Shown: positions 34,302-42,562 of the stretch, in pieces | Layout: each line of letters begins with the position of its first letter | Position numbering within the stretch: the stretch's first letter is position 1 | DNA from: HGM10766 sp900757295 | Lineage (GTDB): Bacteria > Bacillota_I > Bacilli_A > RF39 > UBA660 | Reading direction: 5' to 3' | Assembly: GCA_025992315.1 (NCBI GenBank) | Contig: DAJPHG010000001.1 | Location: 1,127,767 to 1,191,766, forward strand | Length of the DNA stretch: 64,000 nt | Position numbers and translations under genes: made by a program | Notes under the pieces: model-generated | Seen by the model: only the letters and a program-made list of their open reading frames with translations | What the model was told of the DNA's origin: nothing | The model's database searches: none

Positions 34302-35564
34302 TTAAATTTTAAAAAACTTTTTCTTTCTAAGGATAAAATAAAATATTATAGATAAACTTAAAAAGCTTAAGATTAATATATTTGAAACGACAGAAGTTTT
34401 AGGATTTGTTTCTTTCTTTTGTTTTTCATCTTTTACAGGTAATATTTTATTTATTGATCCAGTGATATTCTCAATTGTATAACAATCATCGCCTAATTTA
34501 GTTCGATTATCTTCACTAGTATAGCCAAATAAATAATTACCATTAGAAAATTTATAAAAAGTATATTTACCACCTAATTTATTACTGATTTTGGTTAAAT
34601 ACGGTTGATAATTATCTGTTTTGGATTGAATTGTATTAATTGGCTCTATGTCATCTAAGCTATCTGATTCATCAATATATCTTGGTAATGTTCTTTTTCC
34701 TTCACTTAGCATAAGTCTAACTTTAACTAAAACATCATCCGTTATTAAAGATAGATTAGCCATATTAATATAGTTTGATGGAAACCATCCTGAATTTTTT
34801 ACATAATCTGAAATTGATGTGTATGTGCCATTTCTTTCTTCATATAAATTAGCCATTAAAGATACCCAATCATAGATATCTGCTTCATTTTTTGAATAAG
34901 ATGATGCTAACTTTACTAAATAATTTATATCTTCATTATTTGAATCGTATTTATTAAAAACTCCTTGATTATTACAAGCTTTTAAAGCATCGGTATTATA
35001 ATAACCATATGCTATTGTTTTATTTTTATTAAATTTATAAAAAGTATAATCAGCACCTAAAGTATTAGTAATTAAAGTAGTATTTATTTTATAAAATGAA
35101 GTATCATTTTTGTCATAAGAAGTATTATTAATAGTAATTTTTTGGATATCTGTTAATTCATCAAACTCTAAAATACAGTTTGGTAATGTTCTTTTCCCTT
35201 CACTTAACATAGTTTTAACTTCACTAACATATTTATCATCATTATATTTTTCTGCTGATTGCATAGCTTTAGTTACAAACCAACCACTATTTTTAATATA
35301 ATCAACTATAGAACTATAATTTTTCCCTTTTGATTCATATAAATTCATTGTAAAAGATACCATATCATATATATCATCTATATCTTCTTTGGCATAGTAT
35401 TTAGCTAGTCCTACTAAATATTTTGTATCTTCAACTGATAAGTTATATTTAGTAAAATTAAAATCATTACATGATTTACTATTAGTACTTTCTAATTCGT
35501 TTTGTGCAAAAACACTGCTTATACTTATCAAAAATAATCCTAGAATAAATAAAACTTTTTTCAT
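34302..35564 (-). CDS. Wall-anchored protein with two tandem domains and an NPKTS sorting motif
   Basis: 420 aa: a signal peptide (about 1-20), two related modules of about 170 residues, and a C-terminal tail NPKTS, hydrophobic helix, then RKKKFF. The tail resembles LPxTG/NPxTG sortase signals. Each module has YLVxLA, DIYDxVS, NLYE, SGWF and the near-identical SEGKRTLP. The modules faintly resemble the SleB cell-wall hydrolase fold (DUF-level guess), but I see no convincing catalytic Glu. No sortase gene is in the window. A surface or wall-binding role is inferred. Confidence 0.65.
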   Translation of the reverse strand: MKKVLFILGLFLISISSVFAQNELESTNSKSCNDFNFTKYNLSVEDTKYLVGLAKYYAKEDIDDIYDMVSFTMNLYESKGKNYSSIVDYIKNSGWFVTKAMQSAEKYNDDKYVSEVKTMLSEGKRTLPNCILEFDELTDIQKITINNTSYDKNDTSFYKINTTLITNTLGADYTFYKFNKNKTIAYGYYNTDALKACNNQGVFNKYDSNNEDINYLVKLASSYSKNEADIYDWVSLMANLYEERNGTYTSISDYVKNSGWFPSNYINMANLSLITDDVLVKVRLMLSEGKRTLPRYIDESDSLDDIEPINTIQSKTDNYQPYLTKISNKLGGKYTFYKFSNGNYLFGYTSEDNRTKLGDDCYTIENITGSINKILPVKDEKQKKETNPKTSVVSNILILSFLSLSIIFYFILRKKKFFKI

Positions 35565-35633
35565 AAAAACCTACCTTCTATTATAAGAATAACATATAAT
35601 TTTTTTTTATTGAATATGACATAATGTATTACA

Positions 35634-35660
35634 AAAAAATAATGGTCTATATACCATTAT
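35634..35660 (-). terminator. Terminator of thrS
   Basis: Minus-strand ATAATGGT / ACCATTAT stem with a loop and seven T residues. Confidence 0.75.
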
Positions 35661-37414
35661 CTTGTTTTATTTTTAATTTCATTTTTTATTAAATCAATAA
35701 ATTCTTCTAAAGTTACAGTAGTAGTTTCTTGACTTTGGAATTTACGATAACTTACCAAATTATCATCTACTTCTTTTTGGCCTAATATTAAAGTATACGG
35801 AATTTTTCTAGTTTGACTTTCTCTCATTTTATAACCTAATTTTTCATCACGTTTATCAAGCTCTACTCTAAATTCTTTATCATTTAAACTATTGAATATT
35901 TTATTTGCATATTCTAAATGATATTGATTATTTACAGGAATTACATTTATTTGAACAGGTGCTAACCATAAAGGTAAATTTCCTTTTGTTTCTTCTAGAT
36001 AGTAAGCCATAAATCTATCTAAGCTACCAAATACAGCTCTATGTAAAACAACTGGAGTTTTTTTACTACCATCTTTATCAATATAAGTTAGATTAAATTT
36101 CATAGGTAAGCAAAAATCTAATTGACAAGTAGATAAAGTATATTCATTACCTACTGCAGGTTTTACTTGAACATCAAGTTTAGGACCATAGAATGCAGCT
36201 TCACCAGTTTTTTCAATGTAATCTATTCCAATATTATCTAATACTTTTCTTAGAGTATTTTCAGCATTATCCCACATTTCATCATCTTGATAATATTTTA
36301 TTTTATCTTCTTTATCTCTTAAAGATAATTCAAAGTGATAGTTTGTTATACCTAATTCTTTATATACTTCTAATATTAAATTAACTACACTAGAAAATTC
36401 TGATTCAATTTGTTCATGAGTAACAAATAAATGAGCGTCATTTTGACAGAAAGATCTAACACGTTCTATTCCTTTTAGAGATCCACTAGATTCAAAGCGA
36501 CAGTCTCTAGCTATTTCTCCTATTCTAATTGGTAAATCTTTATATGAATGTATTCCATTACTATAAATCATCATGTGATGAGGACAGTTCATAGGTCTTA
36601 ATACAAATTCTTCTCCCTCTATTTCCATTTTAGGAAACATATCATCTTTATAATGATCCCAATGTCCTGATGTTTTATATAGTTCTACATTACCTAATGG
36701 TGGAGTAAGTACATGTTTATAACCTATTTTTCTTTCTTTGCCTTTTATATATTTTTCTAATTCTTCAAAGATAATATATCCGTTTGGTAAATACATTGGT
36801 AATCCTTTACCAACTAAATCATTTGTCATAAAGATTTTTAAATCTTTTCCTATTTTACGATGATCTCTATTTTTGGCATCTTCTAGTTCTTGTAAATAAT
36901 TATTTAAATCTTCTTCATTAGTAAAACAAACACCATAAATTCTTTGAAGCATTTTATTATTTTTTTCATTTTTCCAATAAGCTCCACTAACCTTTAATAG
37001 TTTAAAATATTTGCATGATTTAACAGTTTCCATATGTGGTCCACGACAAAGATCAGTAAAATCACCTTGAGTATAGCAACTGATAGTTGTACTTTCATCA
37101 TCCATTCTACTAATTAAATCAATTTTATATGGATCATCTTTAAACATTTCTAAAGCTTCTTCTTTGGAAATTTCATGTCTTACTATTCTTTTGCCATCTT
37201 TGATTATTTTTTTCATTTCTTTTTCAATTGCTGGTAAATCTTCTTCTGTTAAAGTTTTATCACCTAAATCAATATCATAATAAAAGCCACTTTCAACTAC
37301 TGGTCCTACCCAAAATTTAGCATTGCTATATAAATGTTTAACTGCTTGAGCAAGTATATGCGCACAGCTATGGTTTAAAGTATTTAAATTATTATCTTCT
37401 TTGATATTTATCAT
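35657..37414 (-). CDS. thrS: Threonyl-tRNA synthetase lacking the TGS domain
   Basis: Charges tRNA-Thr. The protein starts almost directly at the editing domain (HSCAH, later CRGPHM); the usual 60-residue N-terminal TGS domain is absent. Class II motifs and zinc ligands are intact: PMNCPHHMMIY, FCQNDAHLF and VVLHRAVFGSLDRF. The anticodon-binding domain follows. The ATG has GAAGGATGAAAA upstream and no plausible earlier start, since the T-box terminator lies close. Regulated by the T-box leader upstream. Confidence 0.95.
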   Translation of the reverse strand: MINIKEDNNLNTLNHSCAHILAQAVKHLYSNAKFWVGPVVESGFYYDIDLGDKTLTEEDLPAIEKEMKKIIKDGKRIVRHEISKEEALEMFKDDPYKIDLISRMDDESTTISCYTQGDFTDLCRGPHMETVKSCKYFKLLKVSGAYWKNEKNNKMLQRIYGVCFTNEEDLNNYLQELEDAKNRDHRKIGKDLKIFMTNDLVGKGLPMYLPNGYIIFEELEKYIKGKERKIGYKHVLTPPLGNVELYKTSGHWDHYKDDMFPKMEIEGEEFVLRPMNCPHHMMIYSNGIHSYKDLPIRIGEIARDCRFESSGSLKGIERVRSFCQNDAHLFVTHEQIESEFSSVVNLILEVYKELGITNYHFELSLRDKEDKIKYYQDDEMWDNAENTLRKVLDNIGIDYIEKTGEAAFYGPKLDVQVKPAVGNEYTLSTCQLDFCLPMKFNLTYIDKDGSKKTPVVLHRAVFGSLDRFMAYYLEETKGNLPLWLAPVQINVIPVNNQYHLEYANKIFNSLNDKEFRVELDKRDEKLGYKMRESQTRKIPYTLILGQKEVDDNLVSYRKFQSQETTTVTLEEFIDLIKNEIKNKTR

Positions 37415-37429
37415 TTTTCATCCTTCTTT

Positions 37430-37636
37430 CTTTAAATAAAAAAGCATTACTTGCTTAAGGAGCAAAGTAATGCGGTACCATCCTTTATTATACTTAATTT
37501 TAAATAACGGCTATTAACCGGCAGGGATTAGCTGCTCTAAAAAGTAGTAACAATTAATTTCATTTCTTAGTTTACACCAACCACTAAGTCTCTTTTTAAA
37601 ATCCATTAACGTCGTGTCTTTTTTTATCGATTTACA
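37430..37636 (-). ncRNA. T-box riboswitch leader of thrS
   Basis: On the minus strand, Stem I-like pairing is followed by a candidate specifier TTACTACT containing ACT (Thr) codons near 37543-37548. The conserved T-box GGATGGTACCGC is at about 37472-37483. The terminator GCATTACTT...AAGTAATGC plus T run (37436-37473) overlaps the T-box bulge and would be replaced by an antiterminator when uncharged tRNA-Thr binds. Confidence 0.9.
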
Positions 37637-37641
37637 TCTAT

Positions 37642-37670
37642 ATTATAATACTATTATTTACTAATATCAA
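37642..37670 (-). promoter_or_regulatory. Promoter of the thrS T-box transcript
   Basis: Minus-strand TTGATA (37665-37670) and TATAAT (37642-37647) with a 17-base spacer, directly after the HD gene. Confidence 0.75.
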
Positions 37671-37674
37671 TTAT

Positions 37675-38193
37675 TTAATCATCTATTTTAAAAAATCTTC
37701 TTAGTCTTATTAACTGTGGATTATATTTATTTTCTAATCTTTGTTTGGTTTCTAAATTTAATTTATTTAATCGATCTATATTAGTATTATCCATTATATC
37801 TGCATATTTAATACTTATAGCCTCGTAATTACCACTTTTAATTATTTTTGATATTTCTTGCTCATAAGTTAAGTCATTAGATTTTGTTAATAATTTAACT
37901 ATAGATATTACTTCTTCATCAATACTTAAATATCTAAGAGTATTTTCATTAATATCGTTTATATCTTCTATAATATCATGTAATAAAGCAGCAGATTTAG
38001 AAATCATGTCGTTTTGTTTTTCTGCTACTCTGTATAAATGATAAATATATGGTTCACCTGCTTTATCAGTCATATCTTTAAATACTCTTTCAACTAAGAC
38101 TTTACATTTAAATAATGTGGATTTCATATCAATTAAATTATTTATTTCTTCTTTTGTAAAATATCTTTTTAATTCTGTAGGAATATTATTCAT
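37675..38193 (-). CDS. Stand-alone HD hydrolase, (p)ppGpp-hydrolase-like
   Basis: 172 aa from the ATG at 38191-38193, chosen for the strong AAGGAG site. Motifs match the hydrolase half of RelA/SpoT and MESH1: DKAGEPYIYH (His52), LLHDIIEDIND with an intact HDxxED (72-77), and KYADIMDNTN. No synthetase or TGS/ACT domains. Alarmone hydrolysis is inferred by family and gains weight because the RelA in this window has a degraded HDxxED. It is the third gene of a dnaB-dnaI operon, the spot held by ytxC in B. subtilis. Confidence 0.75.
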   Translation of the reverse strand: MNNIPTELKRYFTKEEINNLIDMKSTLFKCKVLVERVFKDMTDKAGEPYIYHLYRVAEKQNDMISKSAALLHDIIEDINDINENTLRYLSIDEEVISIVKLLTKSNDLTYEQEISKIIKSGNYEAISIKYADIMDNTNIDRLNKLNLETKQRLENKYNPQLIRLRRFFKIDD

Positions 38194-38203
38194 CTTGCTC
38201 TCC

Positions 38204-39073
38204 TTACTTTCTTTTACTTTCTCCAATTAGTTCCATATCAATAGTTAATTGTTTAATTCTTTCAATAATTCTTCTAGCTTTAACTTGATCTTCACTAAAA
38301 CTAGAAAAAGATAAATGTTTTTCTAATTCTTCTATTGTAAAATTAGATGTAAAGAATGTTGTTAGTTTATTTTCCATTCTATATTGTAATATAGTTCCTA
38401 ATATTTCATCTCTACCCCAAGTTGTGACTTTCTCTGCTCCAATATCGTCTATTAATAAGATATCTGCATTTTGATAGTAATCCATCTTTGCCCCAAATGT
38501 ATCCCAATCATCTTTTAAATCTCTTAGCATTTGAGGAAAGTAAACAGTAGCACATTCTACTCTTTTATTTTTAAGTTCATTTAATAATGCTTTTATTAGA
38601 TAGGTTTTACCACATCCAAAGCTTCCATGTAAATACAGCCCTTTGTTCTCTTTTGATTTATCATATTTATCATAAAATTCTTTAATCCATTTAATAACTT
38701 TTACTCTTTCTTTATCCGTTATATCTATGTCTTTCATTCTAGGCTCTTCAACAGTTTTTTCTTTTTTTAACTCATTTTTCTTATATTTACAAGCGACATA
38801 GGAAAAAATCAGACGATTATTCTTTACAGATGGATAGTAAACATATCCTTCCATTTTATTTTTACATTCTAATAGTGATTTACAATTTTCACAGTGACTT
38901 AATTCACATGCCGTATTTTCAATTTTAGACGTATATTTCATTGCAGTTTTCTCATCTAATTTTAAATTGGCAACTATTGCTTTAAATTTTGGATTTTTCA
39001 AAGCTAAAGTATATTCTTTTTTTAAACTATTATTTATAGCATTGATATTTTTATTAAATTGTATTTCTTCCAT
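38204..39073 (-). CDS. dnaI: Primosomal protein DnaI (helicase loader)
   Basis: 290 aa, ATG at 39071-39073 after AAAGGTGA. The N-terminal domain contains a zinc-type Cys cluster (CELSHCENCKSLLEC); the AAA+ domain has Walker A GSFGCGKTYL and Walker B ILLIDDIGAE. Loads the replicative helicase with DnaB/DnaD in low-GC Gram-positives. It lies downstream of dnaB with an 11-base gap. Confidence 0.93.
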   Translation of the reverse strand: MEEIQFNKNINAINNSLKKEYTLALKNPKFKAIVANLKLDEKTAMKYTSKIENTACELSHCENCKSLLECKNKMEGYVYYPSVKNNRLIFSYVACKYKKNELKKEKTVEEPRMKDIDITDKERVKVIKWIKEFYDKYDKSKENKGLYLHGSFGCGKTYLIKALLNELKNKRVECATVYFPQMLRDLKDDWDTFGAKMDYYQNADILLIDDIGAEKVTTWGRDEILGTILQYRMENKLTTFFTSNFTIEELEKHLSFSSFSEDQVKARRIIERIKQLTIDMELIGESKRK

Positions 39074-39084
39074 GAAAATCACCT

Positions 39085-40365
39085 TTATTTAAATTCTTTT
39101 AATAACTCTTCTAATTCTTTTTTTTCTTCTTGACTAATTTCTTTTTTCTCTATTTTTTCATTAAACCATACCGGTTCTTTTTCGGTAATTTTTTTATTAC
39201 TAACCCTTTCTACTTTTTTAGTATATTTTTTGTGTTCTTTTTCAGCTACGCTCATTGCATCAGCAGCTGTTTTTATATTAAGTCTCTTCCACTGCCCAGC
39301 GATGGTTTCAATAAAAGCTTGATTTAATTTGTTATTATTTCTTCTTAAAACATAATCTATTAAAACATTAACAACAGCTGGTTTTAGTTCTAAATCAACA
39401 ATTAAATATTCTAATAATTTTAAATCTCTTGTAGTTGGTTTGACACCTTTATATTTACTTTTTAAGAAATCATAAGGACTAGTTGTTTCAAAAACATGAA
39501 TAATTCTCCCTTTATTACTTGTATCACCACTTGGTGATTTTAAATATTCTGGTTGAGTACGATATACTAAAGTTGGTAAATTACCATTATTATTATATTG
39601 ATAGTATTTACGAGCATTAATGCGAAGTTCTTCTTTATCTATAAAGCCTTTTTCATTTATTACCGTTCTAATTAATTCAGCCATTTTTAATGAATCATAA
39701 TTATATAGAAATGCTAATTGGTTAATTAGTTCTTTTGTTTTTTTATTAAATGCTCTTTCACTAATTATTCCTTTAGGAATAGCAGATGTAATAAGATCAA
39801 AATCTACTTTATTTTCTATTTCTAATGCTCTTGATGTATGTTCTTTAATTTCTTTAGATTCAATGATGCTTGCAGATTTAAAAGACATATCTAACATTTT
39901 GGTTATATCTTTATAATCATTAAGATTTACTTTTAATTTTTCATATTCTTTCTTTAATAAGTCATATTCTTTCTTTCCTATATTGTTATATAAAACAATA
40001 TTAAAAATTGGATGATTAAAAAATTCTGTTGCACTAAGTGGAGAGTAAAGTTCATAAACATAACTATTTATTTCATCTTCTTTAATAAATGTTTTTAATA
40101 AGCCAATTCCTTCTAGTGCTTCTCGAGCGGTTTTAATAGTATCAAGAGATGATTTTAAAATAGTCATTAAATGATGATGAGTATAATCTATGCTCATAAT
40201 TTCTAGTTTATCTAAATCACGCCATAAAGTTAAATAAAGACTAACTGCAAGCGGTCCAATTATTGGTTCATATAATGTAATTAGATTTTTTTTATCTATT
40301 TCAGTCAAGATGCTCTTATTTATAACTGTATATATATCTGCAGGTAACAAAGAAATAGTTTTCAT
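39085..40365 (-). CDS. dnaB: Replication initiation protein DnaB (Firmicute type)
   Basis: 426 aa. Two DnaB/DnaD-like winged and helical regions: an N-terminal LLPADIYTV/EPIIGPLAVSLY block, and a C-terminal region with LKLLEYLIVDLELKPAVVNVLIDYVLRR. A charged coiled tail follows. It is not the DnaB helicase of E. coli; it cooperates with DnaD and DnaI at the origin. ATG at 40363-40365 after GGTGAG. First gene of the dnaB-dnaI-HD operon. Confidence 0.9.
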   Translation of the reverse strand: MKTISLLPADIYTVINKSILTEIDKKNLITLYEPIIGPLAVSLYLTLWRDLDKLEIMSIDYTHHHLMTILKSSLDTIKTAREALEGIGLLKTFIKEDEINSYVYELYSPLSATEFFNHPIFNIVLYNNIGKKEYDLLKKEYEKLKVNLNDYKDITKMLDMSFKSASIIESKEIKEHTSRALEIENKVDFDLITSAIPKGIISERAFNKKTKELINQLAFLYNYDSLKMAELIRTVINEKGFIDKEELRINARKYYQYNNNGNLPTLVYRTQPEYLKSPSGDTSNKGRIIHVFETTSPYDFLKSKYKGVKPTTRDLKLLEYLIVDLELKPAVVNVLIDYVLRRNNNKLNQAFIETIAGQWKRLNIKTAADAMSVAEKEHKKYTKKVERVSNKKITEKEPVWFNEKIEKKEISQEEKKELEELLKEFK

Positions 40366-40417
40366 AATACTCACCACATTTCTTTCTTTATTATAAGTTA
40401 TAATATTTTTTTTAACA

Positions 40418-40446
40418 AGAAAAAGTAGTACTTAATGTACTACTTT
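40418..40446 (-). terminator. Terminator of the FIVAR protein gene
   Basis: AAAGTAGTAC / GTACTACTTT stem, five-base loop, then T-rich sequence. Confidence 0.75.
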
Positions 40447-40448
40447 AA

Positions 40449-41648
40449 CTATATTATATTTATTGTTTCTTCTTGATTAGTTTCAGGTTCTTCAATATTA
40501 TTTGATGAATTTGAATTTTCATCTTCTGTTTTTTCTTGATTATTATCTTCTGGGTTTGTAACTGTTTTTAATTGAAGATTACTTACTGCTTCATCAATAC
40601 TTTGGATTATTGCATTAATTTCAGTAAGAGAAGTTTCTTGATTTAATATTTGATTAGCAGTTTCTAATACTGATTTTAAATTATTATAGCTTTCTTCAGT
40701 ATAGTCTTCTGCTTTATAATTATCATTAATTTCAGCTATTTTAGCAGTTAAACTATTTTTAGCTTCTGTTAATTTTACTTCCTCTTCTTTATTAGAATTT
40801 TCTAATTTTATATATTCTTTTGCTAAATTAAATAAATCTTCTCTTTTTATAGTTACACTAGTAGTTTGCATATTTTTAAAGTTTTCTAAAGAGTTTACTA
40901 AAGCATCCCATAAAATTGAATCATAATAATCTTTATTTTTGGTATTTAAGAATTCTTCTATTTCAGTTATAGCATCATTTACTGTTTCATCAAATTCTTC
41001 TAAACTAATAATAGCAATATTAAATTCATATTCTTCGTTTTCATCACCATTATTATATATATTTATCTTGTATGTTCCTTTTTCTAAAAATTTTATTTTA
41101 GAATTATCTATAATATATTTACCAGTAACATCAAATATTATTTCTTCATCATTTAATGTAGCGATATTACTAATACCTCTAACACTTTTAATTGTTGGAT
41201 TAGTTATACTAACAACAGATCCATCAGTTAATTCTAAGTTAAAGTTAGCAAAATTGATTTTTTCATTAACAACGTAAAAGTCATTTTCTTGATTATAATT
41301 AATATATGATTCTTCAATCTCTTCTTGTTCTTCTTTTTTAGATGTTTGACTATTTACTACAACTACTGGAGTTTTTTCTTCTTCATTATTAATAGCTATT
41401 ACATTATTAGATACTTCTTGTTCTTCTTTTACAGTTGGAACAAATGTATATTTGCTACTATCTTCCCCAATATCTTTTTTCTTTTGTTTTTCTACAGTTT
41501 TAGTTTTTGTATCTTTATCTTCTGTTTCTTCTTTTTTATCTTTTGTAAAATACCAAGTTACTAATACACCTATTGCAATCATAACTATGATTGATAAAAC
41601 AATAAATATAGTTCTTTCTTCTTTTTCAAGTTCATTATTTTTGTTCAT
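40449..41648 (-). CDS. Membrane-anchored FIVAR-domain protein
   Basis: 399 aa: a short cytosolic N-terminus, transmembrane helix at about 14-35, a Lys/Glu-rich linker, a beta region (LELTDGSVVSITNPTIK...), and helical FIVAR-like repeats (YTEESYNNLKSVLETANQIL...). The tail is Glu/Asn-rich with no anchor motif. FIVAR domains occur in large wall proteins and bind sugars or simply act as spacers. The ATG at 41646-41648 has GGGGAGG upstream; a longer start is inside that site. A leader with an intrinsic terminator precedes it. Confidence 0.7.
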   Translation of the reverse strand: MNKNNELEKEERTIFIVLSIIVMIAIGVLVTWYFTKDKKEETEDKDTKTKTVEKQKKKDIGEDSSKYTFVPTVKEEQEVSNNVIAINNEEEKTPVVVVNSQTSKKEEQEEIEESYINYNQENDFYVVNEKINFANFNLELTDGSVVSITNPTIKSVRGISNIATLNDEEIIFDVTGKYIIDNSKIKFLEKGTYKINIYNNGDENEEYEFNIAIISLEEFDETVNDAITEIEEFLNTKNKDYYDSILWDALVNSLENFKNMQTTSVTIKREDLFNLAKEYIKLENSNKEEEVKLTEAKNSLTAKIAEINDNYKAEDYTEESYNNLKSVLETANQILNQETSLTEINAIIQSIDEAVSNLQLKTVTNPEDNNQEKTEDENSNSSNNIEEPETNQEETINII

Positions 41649-41659
41649 TTTTTTCCTCC

Positions 41660-41763
41660 CCAATTACTAAAAAAACTAGAATAAATATTCTAGGGTTAAT
41701 CATATATTTATAACCCTCTGAATAGACATAATACGCTTTACTTTGTTATTACATCCTAACCTG
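41660..41763 (-). promoter_or_regulatory. Leader with three hairpins ending in an intrinsic terminator
   Basis: Downstream of the 41764-41792 promoter, the minus strand has GATGTAATA / TATTATGTC (G-U pairs), GGGTTA / TAACCC, then CTAGAAT / ATTCTAG (41676-41693) with seven T residues, all before the ATG. The second hairpin shares a base with the third, so they may compete. No known riboswitch family is recognised; it could also be a short independent RNA. Confidence 0.5.
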
Positions 41764-41792
41764 ATTATATTAAATAAATATCTATATTTCAA
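41764..41792 (-). promoter_or_regulatory. Promoter of the FIVAR gene leader
   Basis: Minus-strand TTGAAA (41787-41792), 17-base spacer, TATAAT (41764-41769). Confidence 0.8.
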
Positions 41793-41822
41793 CAAATTTT
41801 GACAATTTATTTAATAAAAATT

Positions 41823-41847
41823 AAAAAAGTTGCTTTTTAGCAACTTT
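41823..41847 (-). terminator. Terminator of the thioredoxin-fold gene
   Basis: AAAGTTGCT / AGCAACTTT stem, four-base loop, then T run. Confidence 0.85.
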
Positions 41848-42553
41848 CATCACAACTACTATCTTGCATTTTTACTATACCATCTACATATATGTTATAT
41901 AATTCTTCTGTTTGATCGTTAGTTAATTTTACATATGGATCTTTTTGAGATTCAACAGTATCAGCATGATAAGAAACTATTTTTCCTTCTTTTAGAAATA
42001 CTACTAAAGGTACATAAATTCTCTTTTCATTAGTTTCTACTTTTTGACCATCATCAGTTTCTAATTGATAATCATCTAAAATTGAATCTAATTTTTTTAG
42101 TAAATCTTTGTATCCTTCTTTTCCTTTTTCTTTTTCTACTACTTTATTATTTTTATCTAACTCTAACTTATCTCTAACATCACTAATATTTAAATAATAT
42201 ATTTGATCTACTCCTGTAGATGATGCAGCATTTAACAATACTGGAACAGCATTTCTACACCATGGACATTTAGGAAAGCCAAAATAAATAATTCCAGTTT
42301 TTGAATCTAAAATATCTAATGTTTCTTGAATTGAAACATATTTTACTCCATTATCTTGAGGTATATTAACTGTTGGATATCTTTTTTGAGTTCCTTCACT
42401 TATTGTATTATTTAATTCCTCATATTCATTTTTAAATTTAATGTTATCAGAAATTTTTGTATCCTTAGTATCTTTTTTTAAATTCAAATTACAAACAATC
42501 GCAGTGACAATTAAAAGAATAACTATTATTCCTATTATTATTTTCTTTTTCAT
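41837..42553 (-). CDS. Membrane-anchored thioredoxin-fold protein
   Basis: 238 aa: an N-terminal helix (about 3-22), then an exported domain with FGFPKCPWCRNAVP, a CxxC redox motif in a thioredoxin-like context, followed by a strand VPLVVFLKEGKIV typical after the cis-Pro position. It ends SSCDESC, an unusual Cys pair. It resembles bacteriocin transport accessory or YtpP-like thioredoxins. The IVC near the N-terminus is not a good lipobox. Probably acts in thiol chemistry outside the membrane. Next to ezrA, as a separate transcript end. Confidence 0.75.
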   Translation of the reverse strand: MKKKIIIGIIVILLIVTAIVCNLNLKKDTKDTKISDNIKFKNEYEELNNTISEGTQKRYPTVNIPQDNGVKYVSIQETLDILDSKTGIIYFGFPKCPWCRNAVPVLLNAASSTGVDQIYYLNISDVRDKLELDKNNKVVEKEKGKEGYKDLLKKLDSILDDYQLETDDGQKVETNEKRIYVPLVVFLKEGKIVSYHADTVESQKDPYVKLTNDQTEELYNIYVDGIVKMQDSSCDESC

Positions 42554-42562
42554 AATTTCTCC

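Noticed and set aside
37436..37473. The hairpin before thrS as a plain terminator of the HD gene
   Set aside because: The conserved TGGTACCGC, specifier-like ACT codons and a promoter after the HD gene show that it is the T-box terminator.
41837..42553. Lipoprotein signal in the thioredoxin-fold protein
   Set aside because: The Cys after the helix is in AIVC, which lacks the small residues expected before a lipobox cysteine; a membrane anchor fits better.
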